Assembly (NCBI GenBank): GCA_900318665.1
Contig: ONLQ01000022.1
Location: 1-32,158 of the forward strand
Direction of reading: 5' to 3'
Source: an uncultured Bacteroidales bacterium
GTDB lineage: Bacteria > Bacteroidota > Bacteroidia > Bacteroidales > P3
Length of the DNA: 32,158 nt
Positions 15,166-23,142 of this stretch are shown here, one piece after another. Made by a program: the position numbers and the translations under genes. The notes under the pieces were generated by a model. That model worked only from the letters and a program-made list of their open reading frames with translations. It did not search any database and was not told the origin of the DNA. How positions within the stretch are numbered: the stretch's first letter is position 1; every line of letters begins with the position of its first letter.

Positions 15166-16491
15166 ATGCGCATAAACATTATAACCCTCGGCTGCTCGAA
15201 AAACACCGTCGATTCCGAAAACATCGCGGGCCACGCCAGCAAGGCAGGCCACACCGTCTATTTTGACCGCACCGCCAACGACTGCGACCTCGTGATAGTG
15301 AACACCTGCGGCTTCATCAACGACGCCAAGGAAGAGAGCATCAACACGCTGATAGAGCAGATAGAGGCAAAAAAGAACTTCGACCGCCGCCACAAACAGG
15401 ACGGCCGTCGCCGCCGCCTCGTGGCAGTGGGCTGCCTTGTGGAGCGCTATAAAGGCGACCTCGCCAAGGAGATGCCCGAAGTCGATGCCTGGTACGGCTC
15501 GCACCAGTGGCAGACCATCGTGGAGAAAGAGTGCCAAAACGGACAGACGCCGTTCACGCTGCTGCGCGACATCAGCACCCCGCGCCACTACGCCTATCTC
15601 AAAATAGCCGAAGGCTGCAACCGCCATTGTTCCTACTGCGCCATACCACTGATACGCGGCAAACACATATCGCGCCCCATCGACGAATTGGTCGAAGAGG
15701 CACGCCGCCTTGTGAGCGAAGGCGTGAAAGAACTGATACTCATAGCGCAAGACACCACCTACTATGGCGTTGACCTCTATGGCGAACGACGGCTGGGCGA
15801 ACTGCTGGACCGCCTTGCCACCGAGAGCGGCGCACGCTGGATTAGGCTCCACTACACCTACCCCACCTCGTTTCCCGAAGACGCTATTGCCGCCATACGC
15901 CGCCACTCCAACATCTGCAACTATATCGACATACCGCTGCAACACATCAACAGCAAAATCCTCTCCTCCATGCAGCGTGGCATAGACCGCGAAGGCACAT
16001 TGGCACTGCTCGCCAAATTCAGAGAGCAGATACCCGACGTCAGCATCCGCACCACCCTCATAGTGGGCTACCCTGGCGAGACCGAGAAAGAGTTTGATGA
16101 GTTGAAAGAGTTTGTCCGTCAGGCACGTTTCGACCGCATGGGCTGTTTCCCCTACTCGCCCGAAGAGGGCACACCCGCCGAAGGACTGGGCGACCCCGTG
16201 ACGGAAGAGGAGAAAGAACGCCGCGTGAGCGAACTGATGGCCGTGCAAGAGCAGATATCGCTCGAACTCAACGAGCAGCGCATAGGCCAGACCTACGACG
16301 TGATAATAGACCGCCGCGAAGGCGATTTCTACATTGGGCGCACCGAATACGACAGCCCGGAGGTTGACGACGAAGTGCTGATAGACAGCACAGCCTCCAG
16401 CCTCTCGCCACGCATAGGCGACTTCTGCCGTGTGCGCATACACGATGCCATGGAAAACGACCTCTATGGCACTATTGTTGACATCTTGTAG
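15166..16491 (+). CDS. rimO: Ribosomal protein S12 methylthiotransferase RimO
   Basis: 441 residues. The N-terminal methylthiotransferase domain holds the auxiliary 4Fe-4S cysteines C10 (TLGCSKNTVDSE), C48 (NTCGFI) and C90 (VGCLVERY). The radical SAM cluster is C151-x3-C155-x2-C158 (EGCNRHCSYCAIP), followed by IRGKHISRP, which is diagnostic of RimO over MiaB. A C-terminal TRAM domain ends the protein (from about 375). It methylthiolates Asp of ribosomal protein S12. A short basic insert (FDRRHKQDGRRRR, about 72-84) precedes the third cysteine. hydE starts 18 bp later, so the two are probably cotranscribed, both being radical SAM enzymes. Confidence 0.96.
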   Translation: MRINIITLGCSKNTVDSENIAGHASKAGHTVYFDRTANDCDLVIVNTCGFINDAKEESINTLIEQIEAKKNFDRRHKQDGRRRRLVAVGCLVERYKGDLAKEMPEVDAWYGSHQWQTIVEKECQNGQTPFTLLRDISTPRHYAYLKIAEGCNRHCSYCAIPLIRGKHISRPIDELVEEARRLVSEGVKELILIAQDTTYYGVDLYGERRLGELLDRLATESGARWIRLHYTYPTSFPEDAIAAIRRHSNICNYIDIPLQHINSKILSSMQRGIDREGTLALLAKFREQIPDVSIRTTLIVGYPGETEKEFDELKEFVRQARFDRMGCFPYSPEEGTPAEGLGDPVTEEEKERRVSELMAVQEQISLELNEQRIGQTYDVIIDRREGDFYIGRTEYDSPEVDDEVLIDSTASSLSPRIGDFCRVRIHDAMENDLYGTIVDIL

Positions 16492-16509
16492 CAGCACGCT
16501 CCACGTCCG

Positions 16510-17544
16510 ATGACACTCATAGCCGAAATACGGCAGTCGCGCACCATCAGTCTGCCACAGTTGCAGACGCTGCTCGAAACCTCCAACACCACCCTGCTTG
16601 AGGAACTACGGCTTACTGCACGCCAGCAAGCCGACGAAATCTATGGCCACGCCATCTATGTGCGCGGACTCATAGAGTTCAGCAACATTTGTCGCAACAA
16701 CTGCTACTATTGCGGCATACGTGCCGGCAACAGCAAGGCCGTGCGCTACAGGCTCGACAAAGAGCAAATCATGCAATGCACCCACACAGGCCACCGCCTC
16801 GGATTCCGAACCTTCGTGCTGCAAGGCGGCGAAGACCCACACTATACCGACGAGGTGCTGTGCAACATAGTGAGCAGCATCAAACACGCCTATCCCGACA
16901 GCGCCGTGACGCTCTCCGTCGGCGAGCGAAGCCGCGAGAGTTACCAGCGCCTACGCGAGGCAGGAACCGACCGCTACCTGCTGCGCCACGAGACCGCCAC
17001 CGAGAGCCACTACCGTATGCTCCACCCTGATTCCATGAGTCTTAGCCACCGCAAAGAGTGTCTTTTCGCACTGCGAGAACTCGGCTATCAGGTGGGGTCG
17101 GGATTCATGGTAGGCAGCCCGTTCCAGACCATCGAGCACCTCTATGCCGACCTGCTGTTTCTCCAAGAGTTGCAGCCCGCCATGATAGGCATTGGACCCT
17201 TTCTGCACCACCACGACACCCCCTTTGCTGACCAGCCCGACGGCAGCAGCGAACGCTGTCTGCGACTCATAGCACTGCTGCGACTGCTGTTTCCCACGGC
17301 ACTCATTCCCGCCACCACAGCCCTCGGCACCGCCGACCCCATGGGACGCGAAAAAGGCATTTTGCACGGTGCCAACGTGCTGATGCCCAATCTATCGCCC
17401 TCGGCTGTAAGAAAGCAGTACTCCCTCTACGACAACAAGATATGCACCGGCGACGAAGCCGCCGAATGTCACGCCTGCCTATCCCGCCGCATCAACCGCA
17501 TAGGCTACCGCCTCGTAATCGACCGCGGCGACAACAAAGCATAA
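16510..17544 (+). CDS. hydE: [FeFe]-hydrogenase maturase-type radical SAM protein HydE
   Basis: 344 residues. The radical SAM cluster is C61-x3-C65-x2-C68 in GLIEFSNICRNNCYYCGIR, a signature of HydE. A second cysteine set, C312-x7-C320-x2-C323 near the C-terminus, has the spacing of the accessory cluster of Thermotoga HydE. Other landmarks: VLQGGEDP, LRHETAT, GSGFMVGSPFQT and GIGPFLHH. HydE takes part in building the diiron site of [FeFe] hydrogenases with HydF and HydG, neither of which is in this window. A strong terminator follows directly. Confidence 0.88.
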   Translation: MTLIAEIRQSRTISLPQLQTLLETSNTTLLEELRLTARQQADEIYGHAIYVRGLIEFSNICRNNCYYCGIRAGNSKAVRYRLDKEQIMQCTHTGHRLGFRTFVLQGGEDPHYTDEVLCNIVSSIKHAYPDSAVTLSVGERSRESYQRLREAGTDRYLLRHETATESHYRMLHPDSMSLSHRKECLFALRELGYQVGSGFMVGSPFQTIEHLYADLLFLQELQPAMIGIGPFLHHHDTPFADQPDGSSERCLRLIALLRLLFPTALIPATTALGTADPMGREKGILHGANVLMPNLSPSAVRKQYSLYDNKICTGDEAAECHACLSRRINRIGYRLVIDRGDNKA

Positions 17545-17547
17545 AAA

Positions 17548-17577
17548 GGGGCGGACCTATGTGTCCGCCCCCTAAAA
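17548..17577 (+). terminator. Strong rho-independent terminator after hydE
   Basis: A perfect 9-bp stem GGGGCGGAC/GTCCGCCCC (17548-17556 with 17563-17571) and a 6-nt loop, 4 bp after the hydE stop. A runs lie on both sides (ATAAAAA and CTAAAAAACC), so it may act in both directions, which suits the convergent VWA-like gene that ends at 17639. Confidence 0.85.
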
Positions 17578-17638
17578 AACCTCTTTTCCACGCATTATTC
17601 GCCAATTATCGTCTCAGCGTGGCTGTTATTATAACTTC

Positions 17639-18529
17639 TTACCAACCAATAAAACTATCAATATACTTTTGTGTATGAGTTGGAAGATTGGTTTGAACCA
17701 CTTGCATTTTCTTGATGCCCATCCCATTGCACCAAGAAGTAATTAATTGCTCTATTTTGTTGAAATCGCTGGTTCTTGCAGATAATGGATTAATCTCAAG
17801 AAACAGAACCTCTAACTTATCATTATAGTTTTTCCCTGTTGGAGTTATTGCAGTTTGATTTTTAACTGTCCGCGGCAAAATTCCAGTATAAACATTAGGA
17901 CTTGTTTGTTCCCAATTTTTAGTATATTGAATGTAACCATCCGTTAGTATAATAAGTATATTTCTATGGTCTTGCTTTACACACAGCATTTCTGCATCTT
18001 TAGCAAAGAATCCCCAAATATCCGAACCAACCCAGTTACTACTTGCTATCGTTTGTCGATATATGCTACTAATGCTTGAACTCCATGTGCCTTCCATGGC
18101 TCTTAGCATTCTCTTATTGTTTGCAATTGATGGACCACCACTTATAGTAAGATCCACCGCCATATCAGATATTATGTTATTGATATTGGACAATGACGGG
18201 TTGGGATAACAAATAACCTGTATTTTATCCTGAGTAAAATTCATCATCCCATTTTTATACTGACGCTTATAGAATCCCTTCTGAATATTCATCAGTATAG
18301 TTGAATCTTTTTCTGCTTGAGGTATATTTGCTTGGTTTCCATCATTCCGTATGATTCTATTTGACAAGTCAAGCATTACGGTTATGTTCAACGGTTTAAT
18401 AACAGGTTTGCTTTCTTCTGTTGCCGTTGGTTGCTCCGAATTCTTGTACCCTTTTGAGAACAAAGATACAGCCAATACTGCCACGATAGAAACAGCAATT
18501 ATATAAATGTATTGTTTCTTGATTTTCAT
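17639..18529 (-). CDS. Membrane-anchored VWA-like protein, third gene of the AT-rich island
   Basis: 296 residues. One N-terminal helix (about 8-25) anchors a soluble domain. PLNITVMLDLSNRIIR (residues 46-61) gives a beta strand ending in DLSNR, like the MIDAS DxSxS of von Willebrand A domains but with the second Ser replaced; a later strand ILIILTDGYIQY (191-202) has the matching TDG. A degenerate metal site is likely. No close family is recognised. The ATG overlaps the stop of the preceding coiled-coil gene by 4 bp (18526-18529), so translation is coupled. GC content is much lower than in hydE next door. VWA domains mediate protein contacts and occur with TerB-type proteins in stress and conflict systems, but the role here is unknown. 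Confidence 0.75.
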   Translation of the reverse strand: MKIKKQYIYIIAVSIVAVLAVSLFSKGYKNSEQPTATEESKPVIKPLNITVMLDLSNRIIRNDGNQANIPQAEKDSTILMNIQKGFYKRQYKNGMMNFTQDKIQVICYPNPSLSNINNIISDMAVDLTISGGPSIANNKRMLRAMEGTWSSSISSIYRQTIASSNWVGSDIWGFFAKDAEMLCVKQDHRNILIILTDGYIQYTKNWEQTSPNVYTGILPRTVKNQTAITPTGKNYNDKLEVLFLEINPLSARTSDFNKIEQLITSWCNGMGIKKMQVVQTNLPTHTQKYIDSFIGW

Positions 18530-19830
18530 TGGTTATCCTCCTGTTTTTGTTTAAATCTATTTTTTATACCATCCATCCAATCATTCACAAGAGCCATCTC
18601 TTGCGCATGCGCTGCAGCAAGGTTGCCTGTATTTATGTCTGAAATACCCATATAAGCAACCCAACCTCTATAGTAATCAGCCAAATGCTGCTTGATGGCC
18701 TCAAAGTCATACCTCACATTAGAGAAATATTCATGTTGCTTTTGTTTAATCTTAGCAATCAGTTGGTTTATCTGAACCTGCAACTCATTTATTTTGTTCT
18801 GCTGTTCCACTTTTGCATCTTTTAATCTGGCTATTTGATTGTCAAGTTCTCGCAGAATGGCTGTATTATCCATTTTTCTATTATAGCAATCCATTACGAA
18901 TCCATAAAGCAATCCCCAGATAACATAGGCTACAAAACCACAGAAAATCACCATCCAGAAATTTGAATCCACGATTGCAAGACCAACATTATATGGAGGT
19001 GGCGTTACCTCTGCTATAACAGACTCCGCATCATACGCATGTTTTCCAATATTATAAGCAAGGAGAAAATCAAATGCAAATGTCATTAAGTACATCAATG
19101 TCACTTTGGCATATTTAGAGAATCCTTGGCTGTTTTTGCCCGAATGATGAGCGACATATCCCAAAGCCATAAAAACGATAGGTAGGAACAAGACAAAAAG
19201 GCCTGCAAGTGGTCCCTCCTGGAATGCTTTAACAACAGCCTCTCCATCAAAAATCTTTTTTATAACCTTTATATCCCCTTCATTTGTCAAACCAATACTC
19301 CAATCCCTGAAAAAGGCAGAATATGCTGTAGAAGAATAAAAAATAAACAGATAGACTGTCAGCAAAGTTATAAGAAACGTTCCTATCCATAAATTAACCG
19401 TATTAGTTCTATTGCTTTGTGTTACTCCGCTTTTAATTTTGGATTTATCATCATTCTTCTGGTCTATACTATCTTGAATATCTTTGAGTTTTTCTTGTTC
19501 TTGGCCCAATTTTGTCTCTTTTCCAGACTTCTCTCCTTCTAACCCCTCTATCTCCTTTTGCAGTGTTGCCTTCATCTTTTCCTGCATCTCAGAATCCAGC
19601 TCTTGCGACTTTTTAGATTGTGCAAATACAGATTGAAATCCAGCATGAAACGCATTTAAATCAGCATTGGAACACCCTGCATCCTGTATTCCCTTATTTT
19701 TCCAATCTACATTGGATGCAATAACAACATGTCCCGTAGAGGTTGTTCCCACAACTGTTGCGACATCACTTGTCCCGTCAACCACCTCTGGTTGTACTTT
19801 CTTTTTTTTGAATATATCAATAAGTGCCAT
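18526..19830 (-). CDS. Coiled-coil, four-helix membrane protein, second gene of the AT-rich island
   Basis: 434 residues from the ATG at 19830 (MALIDIFKKKKVQPE). A start 8 codons earlier (19854) would overlap the TerB-like gene by 8 bp and is equally possible. The layout is symmetric: a long charged coiled coil (about 72-137, rich in Glu, Lys and Gln), a membrane helix (144-168), a loop, three more helices (about 207-227, 242-262 and 291-314), then a second coiled coil (324-372) and a C-terminal soluble tail. Both coiled coils would lie on the same side if all four helices cross the membrane. No known family is recognised. Its position between a TerB-like and a VWA-like gene suggests a membrane scaffold for a complex (inference). 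Codon use is AT-rich, unlike the flanks. Confidence 0.8.
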   Translation of the reverse strand: MALIDIFKKKKVQPEVVDGTSDVATVVGTTSTGHVVIASNVDWKNKGIQDAGCSNADLNAFHAGFQSVFAQSKKSQELDSEMQEKMKATLQKEIEGLEGEKSGKETKLGQEQEKLKDIQDSIDQKNDDKSKIKSGVTQSNRTNTVNLWIGTFLITLLTVYLFIFYSSTAYSAFFRDWSIGLTNEGDIKVIKKIFDGEAVVKAFQEGPLAGLFVLFLPIVFMALGYVAHHSGKNSQGFSKYAKVTLMYLMTFAFDFLLAYNIGKHAYDAESVIAEVTPPPYNVGLAIVDSNFWMVIFCGFVAYVIWGLLYGFVMDCYNRKMDNTAILRELDNQIARLKDAKVEQQNKINELQVQINQLIAKIKQKQHEYFSNVRYDFEAIKQHLADYYRGWVAYMGISDINTGNLAAAHAQEMALVNDWMDGIKNRFKQKQEDNQ

Positions 19831-19846
19831 ATTCTGTTCAATTTTA

Positions 19847-20254
19847 TTATTCAAAAAATTCTTTTATCACTTGAGAATGAGTTAATTTCTGTTTTGCTTT
19901 TTCAAGCATCAAATCGGATAATTCATCTACTTTGTCTTCCTCAAACCCAAATTTCATGGCCGTCTGACGAAGCAATCCTTTCTCCTCATCTGTAATCTTT
20001 CCATCCGCCCAGGCCAACGATGCCATATCATAAAGATAAATTATCTTGTCTTCATCCTTTTCTGGCAAATAGAAAAGAATCTCGTTTGAAATAATAAGTT
20101 TGTCAAGTTCTTCAACTGTCAAACCAAATTCCTCTCTCCCGATGCGATATATTTCCGCTTTTTCCAAGGGAGACACCTCCATGTCAGCAATCATCATTCC
20201 ATATAGATTAAGGAAATGAGATTTAAGTGATGGACTAATTGTATTATCAGCCAT
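19847..20254 (-). CDS. TerB-like protein, first gene of the AT-rich island
   Basis: 135 residues from the ATG at 20254 (MADNTISPSLKSHF). An ATG at 20317 would add 21 residues with no family resemblance. Two helical halves are visible: MMIADMEVSPLEKAEIYRIG (20-39) and ASLAWADGKITDEEKGLLRQ (about 78-97). The second is the LAxADGxIxxEE pattern of TerB/DjlA-type domains, whose acidic residues can bind metal. TerB proteins are cytoplasmic or membrane-associated and occur in tellurite-resistance and phage-defence-like gene sets. It is the promoter-proximal gene of the three-gene set and ends next to or overlapping the coiled-coil gene. The domain assignment is fairly secure; the function is not. 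Confidence 0.78.
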   Translation of the reverse strand: MADNTISPSLKSHFLNLYGMMIADMEVSPLEKAEIYRIGREEFGLTVEELDKLIISNEILFYLPEKDEDKIIYLYDMASLAWADGKITDEEKGLLRQTAMKFGFEEDKVDELSDLMLEKAKQKLTHSQVIKEFFE

Positions 20255-20644
20255 AACGTTACTTTTTTTGTCCCGACCCTCCAACAGAACATTATTTTTA
20301 CGGAATAAGAAAGGCATGAGGTTATGTACTCATGTCCGTTTACTTGTAGGTTTCTGCAATCACCTTTGTGGGAAACGGGGAATAATGGAACATATCTCAC
20401 GCCTGAAGATATGCTATGGTTATAGCATACACATCCAAGCGAAAGCATAAATGCTCTTCCTTCCCACTGATAATTTTGCAGAATTTACAAGTAAGGACAG
20501 TCTTGCAATGCTTTTTCTTGCTTATGCTTTTTGCTCTTAAAAGCAGTGCAAAAATACAAAAAAACTAATATTTTCACTATTTTTTATTTATACAATAGTG
20601 TCCAATCTCAAAAACAACATGTCTCGAAAAAACTAGATTTTGTG
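20255..20644. promoter_or_regulatory. Leader region of the TerB-like operon with hairpins
   Basis: No supported gene in these 390 bp. On the minus strand a TATTTTTG box (20556-20549) would put transcription about 290 nt before the TerB-like ATG. The transcribed leader holds a perfect 8-bp hairpin TATGCTAT-ggtt-ATAGCATA (20410-20429) and a smaller one AGCAT-aa-ATGCT (20444-20455); related AGCATA and GCTTATGC words recur nearby. This could be an operator or a structured 5' leader. Short frames on both strands here have no family resemblance. Confidence 0.4.
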
Positions 20645-20652
20645 TATATTTG
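20645..20652 (+). promoter_or_regulatory. Promoter-like -7 box for the LolA-like gene
   Basis: TATATTTG fits TAnnTTTG, 66 bp before the ATG at 20718. No TTTG was found at the spacing seen for other promoters in this window. Confidence 0.45.
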
Positions 20653-20717
20653 CAAGTGTATTCCAGCAAGTGCGTTGGTACAATGCTAACGGTATTTTGT
20701 AAAATTCACACTGAACC

Positions 20718-21365
20718 ATGAAGCACACAAGTTTTATCGCAACAGTTTTAATTGCAGTAATATGCTTGGGTGGCATACCCCTGCAGGCTATGGCTAACGT
20801 TGCCGATAGTGCGGCAATATTGCAGAAAATTTATGAGACCAATGCGATGGTGAAGACCCTGCAAGCGCCGTTTACCCATCATCGGGTGTCGGGCGACGAT
20901 GTCTCGAACCGCAAAGGCGATTTCTATTATATCGCATCGACACAGCAGATGGCTATGCGATATTCGGAGCCAGAGGGGCGTTATTTCGTAGTTTCCGACA
21001 AGCATCTCTACAATAAAATTGGAGCCATACCGATGCACTTCAACACACGACGCTCGAAATTAATGCGCCTGTTTGGGAATTGCATGGTGTGGGCCGTGCG
21101 AGGCGACGTGCAGAACATCTATAAAAACAACAACGTAGATTTGTCAGTGTGGGAAGACGACAAGGAGGATTGCTATGTTGTGAAGATGACGGCTCGCAAA
21201 GGCGGCAACAAAGGCATAAGCAGCATTGAGTTGCGCTATGACCGTACAACATGCATTATCTTCCATATGGAGATTGACGAGGTGATAGGCGTTAATCATA
21301 TATTCCGCATAGGCCGCCAGCCACAGCACAACAAAGATATCGACCAGTCGCACTTCAAAGTCTGA
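20718..21365 (+). CDS. LolA-like outer-membrane lipoprotein carrier
   Basis: 215 residues with a signal peptide (about 1-26, ending LQAMA before NVAD). The body has the LolA pattern: a stretch aligning with the family start (KTLQAPFTHHRVS), GDFYYIASTQQMAMRYSEPEG (the strand with the conserved W/MRYxxP), FVVSDKHLYN, and VVKMTARKGGNKGISSIELRYD. LolA proteins carry lipoproteins across the periplasm; Bacteroidota also have divergent members that may carry other lipids. It stands alone between the AT-rich island and the MATE gene. Confidence 0.82.
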   Translation: MKHTSFIATVLIAVICLGGIPLQAMANVADSAAILQKIYETNAMVKTLQAPFTHHRVSGDDVSNRKGDFYYIASTQQMAMRYSEPEGRYFVVSDKHLYNKIGAIPMHFNTRRSKLMRLFGNCMVWAVRGDVQNIYKNNNVDLSVWEDDKEDCYVVKMTARKGGNKGISSIELRYDRTTCIIFHMEIDEVIGVNHIFRIGRQPQHNKDIDQSHFKV

Positions 21366-21483
21366 CCGACGCCACTCTCTTGTTTTTATTTCAACCCATT
21401 TCCACGAAAAGCCTTCTGCCGCTGCGGATTTGCAATCAGCAGCGGGAAATCCTCGCGGCTGCTTCTCTTTGCTCTATTTTTCG

Positions 21484-21491
21484 TAATTTTG
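21484..21491 (+). promoter_or_regulatory. Promoter-like box for the MATE gene
   Basis: TAATTTTG fits TAnnTTTG, 24 bp before the MATE ATG. TTTG at 21468-21471 lies exactly 12 nt upstream, the same spacing seen at other promoters in the window. Confidence 0.5.
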
Positions 21492-21514
21492 CACCGCTAA
21501 ACTGACTACGCCTT

Positions 21515-22894
21515 ATGGGCAGAAAAACTATACTGAAGAACGACAACAGAGACAGTATCGACTTTGGTGCCAACAACATCCAACGTCTTTTCGCCAGTAT
21601 CTTCTTCCCAACCGTGCTGGGCATGCTGTTCAGCATGGCCTTTATCGTAACCGACGGAATCTTTGTGGGTAACGGCCTAGGCAGTTACGGCCTTGCGGCA
21701 ATCAACCTCATTGCGCCCATAATGATGCTTATCAACGCCTTGGGCATGATGATAGGCAGCGGCGTGAGCGTGGTGGCCGCCATCCACCTCTCGCATGACA
21801 ACGAGAAAGCCGCACGCATCAACACCACACAAGCCTACGGACTCGGACTGCTGGTGGCGTTAGGGCTGGCGGCGCTATGCTACATTTTCCCCGAGCCCAT
21901 TCTGCGACTTCTTGGCGCACGCGGCGACCTGCTGCCTCACGCCAGAGAATACTATCTGTGGTTTATGCCGGCGTGTCTCTTCTCAATGGTCGGCACCATC
22001 GGAATGTTCGTCATTCGACTTGACGGCTCGCCACGCTACGCCATGCTAATAAACATCGTCATGGCCATCATCAACATCATTCTCGACTATGTGTTCATCT
22101 TCCCCTGCCAGTGGGGGCTGATGGGTGCGGCGCTGGCCACCGACGTTGGCGGCATAGTGGGCATGGTGATGGTGGTGCATTATATGGTGCGACGTGCCAA
22201 ACATCTGCAACTCTACCGTGTGAAGTTGACCCCCACGGGCCGCAAACTCACGAGGCGCAACATCGGATATATCTGCCGTATGGGACTGTCGGGCATGGTG
22301 GCCGAACTGGCAGTGTCGGTAATGATGCTCACCGGCAACCTCATCTTCCTGCACTATATGGGCGAGGACGGCGTGGCGGCATACAGCATCATCTGCTACC
22401 TCTTCCCGCTGGTCTATATGCTCCTTTTTGCCGTCTCGCAGTCGGCACAGCCCATCATTAGTTACAACCACGGCGCCGGCCTGCGCGACCGTGTGCGCCA
22501 CACCTTCCGCTTCAGCCTGCTCGTAGGCCTCGCCTGCGGAGTAGTGATAATGCTGGCGTTCATCTTCTATTCGCAGACCATAGTCTCCATCTTTGTTGAT
22601 AGCGACGAGGCGGCCTACCGCATTGCCAGCACAGGATTGCCTCTCTACGCCACAGGGTTCTTCTTCATGGCTCTGAACGTCTGCTATGTAGGCTACTGCC
22701 AGAGCATCGAGAAAGCACGTGCAGCAGTAGTCTTCACCATGCTGCGCGGCATCATATTCATGGTTGCATGCTTCATCATCCTGCCCACAGCAATAGGCAC
22801 CAACGGTCTCTGGTTAGCCATCCCCTTGGCCGAGGTTCTCACAACCCTCTGCATCATAGGTTACCAACTTCACCTATATCGGCATCGAAAATGA
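21515..22894 (+). CDS. MATE-family multidrug/organic-cation exporter
   Basis: 459 residues, about 12 membrane helices in two halves. The N-terminal half shows FPTVLGMLFSMAFIVTDGIFVGNGLG and INLIAPIMMLINALGMMIGSG, and the second half starts at MGLSGMVAELAVSVMMLTGN, as in MATE transporters of the DinF/MepA-like branch. These export cationic drugs or metabolites against a Na+ or H+ gradient across the inner membrane; the substrate cannot be told. The stop overlaps the ATG of a 44-codon RAYT-like fragment (ATGA at 22891-22894). Confidence 0.93.
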   Translation: MGRKTILKNDNRDSIDFGANNIQRLFASIFFPTVLGMLFSMAFIVTDGIFVGNGLGSYGLAAINLIAPIMMLINALGMMIGSGVSVVAAIHLSHDNEKAARINTTQAYGLGLLVALGLAALCYIFPEPILRLLGARGDLLPHAREYYLWFMPACLFSMVGTIGMFVIRLDGSPRYAMLINIVMAIINIILDYVFIFPCQWGLMGAALATDVGGIVGMVMVVHYMVRRAKHLQLYRVKLTPTGRKLTRRNIGYICRMGLSGMVAELAVSVMMLTGNLIFLHYMGEDGVAAYSIICYLFPLVYMLLFAVSQSAQPIISYNHGAGLRDRVRHTFRFSLLVGLACGVVIMLAFIFYSQTIVSIFVDSDEAAYRIASTGLPLYATGFFFMALNVCYVGYCQSIEKARAAVVFTMLRGIIFMVACFIILPTAIGTNGLWLAIPLAEVLTTLCIIGYQLHLYRHRK

Positions 22895-23025
22895 CAACCT
22901 CAGCCTACCGACCTCGCAACACCGGCCACGACTACTCTGGTCGCGGCGTATATCTCATCACACTGCTTATTAACAAACAAAAACAGTTGCCACACCGCAA
23001 CATTGAGATACGAACAGATAAATAA
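22891..23025 (+). pseudogene. Truncated N-terminal fragment of a RAYT/Y1-type transposase
   Basis: A 44-codon frame starting with ATG inside the MATE stop (ATGA). It reads MTTSAYRPRNTGHDYSGRGV then YLITLLI and LPHRNIEIR, resembling the conserved beginning of REP-associated tyrosine transposases and related Y1 (IS200-like) proteins (Rx..HDYxxxGxYxITx). The catalytic HUH and Tyr motifs, which lie further on, are absent because a TAA stops the frame at 23023. I regard it as a remnant left after deletion, though a short expressed peptide coupled to the MATE gene cannot be excluded. A perfect 14-bp inverted repeat lies 37 bp downstream. Confidence 0.5.
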
Positions 23026-23061
23026 GAAATTCTTTTTCGCCATTTCATTTTTTCCGTTGTA

Positions 23062-23100
23062 TTCATTACGGAATTCCCGTAACGTAAATTCCGTAATGAA
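23062..23100. repeat. Perfect 14-bp inverted repeat with an extra half-site in the spacer
   Basis: TTCATTACGGAATT (23062-23075) and AATTCCGTAATGAA (23087-23100) are exact inverted copies around an 11-nt spacer that itself contains CCGTAA. It lies between the RAYT-like remnant and the glycosylase gene. It could be an operator, a REP-like palindrome tied to the transposase, or a terminator for the MATE transcript; there is no T run after it, which argues against the last. Confidence 0.7.
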
Positions 23101-23142
23101 AAGATACATTTTGACCATCAAATGACATTTTAGAAACGCGAT

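Noticed and set aside
14182-16497. 771-codon open frame on the minus strand across ftsY and rimO
   Set aside because: It is antisense to two well-identified genes and its His/Val/Ala-rich translation has no family resemblance. Long antisense frames arise from the GC-rich codon use here; similar ones lie opposite the phosphatase, the M28-like gene, gldG and others.
20194-20450. Short frames on both strands upstream of the TerB-like gene
   Set aside because: They overlap the hairpin leader, are Cys/Ile/His-rich and lack any recognisable motif.
21419-21445. CCGCTGC/GCAGCGG hairpin after the LolA-like gene as a terminator
   Set aside because: The stem is only 7 bp with a 13-nt loop, and no T run follows.
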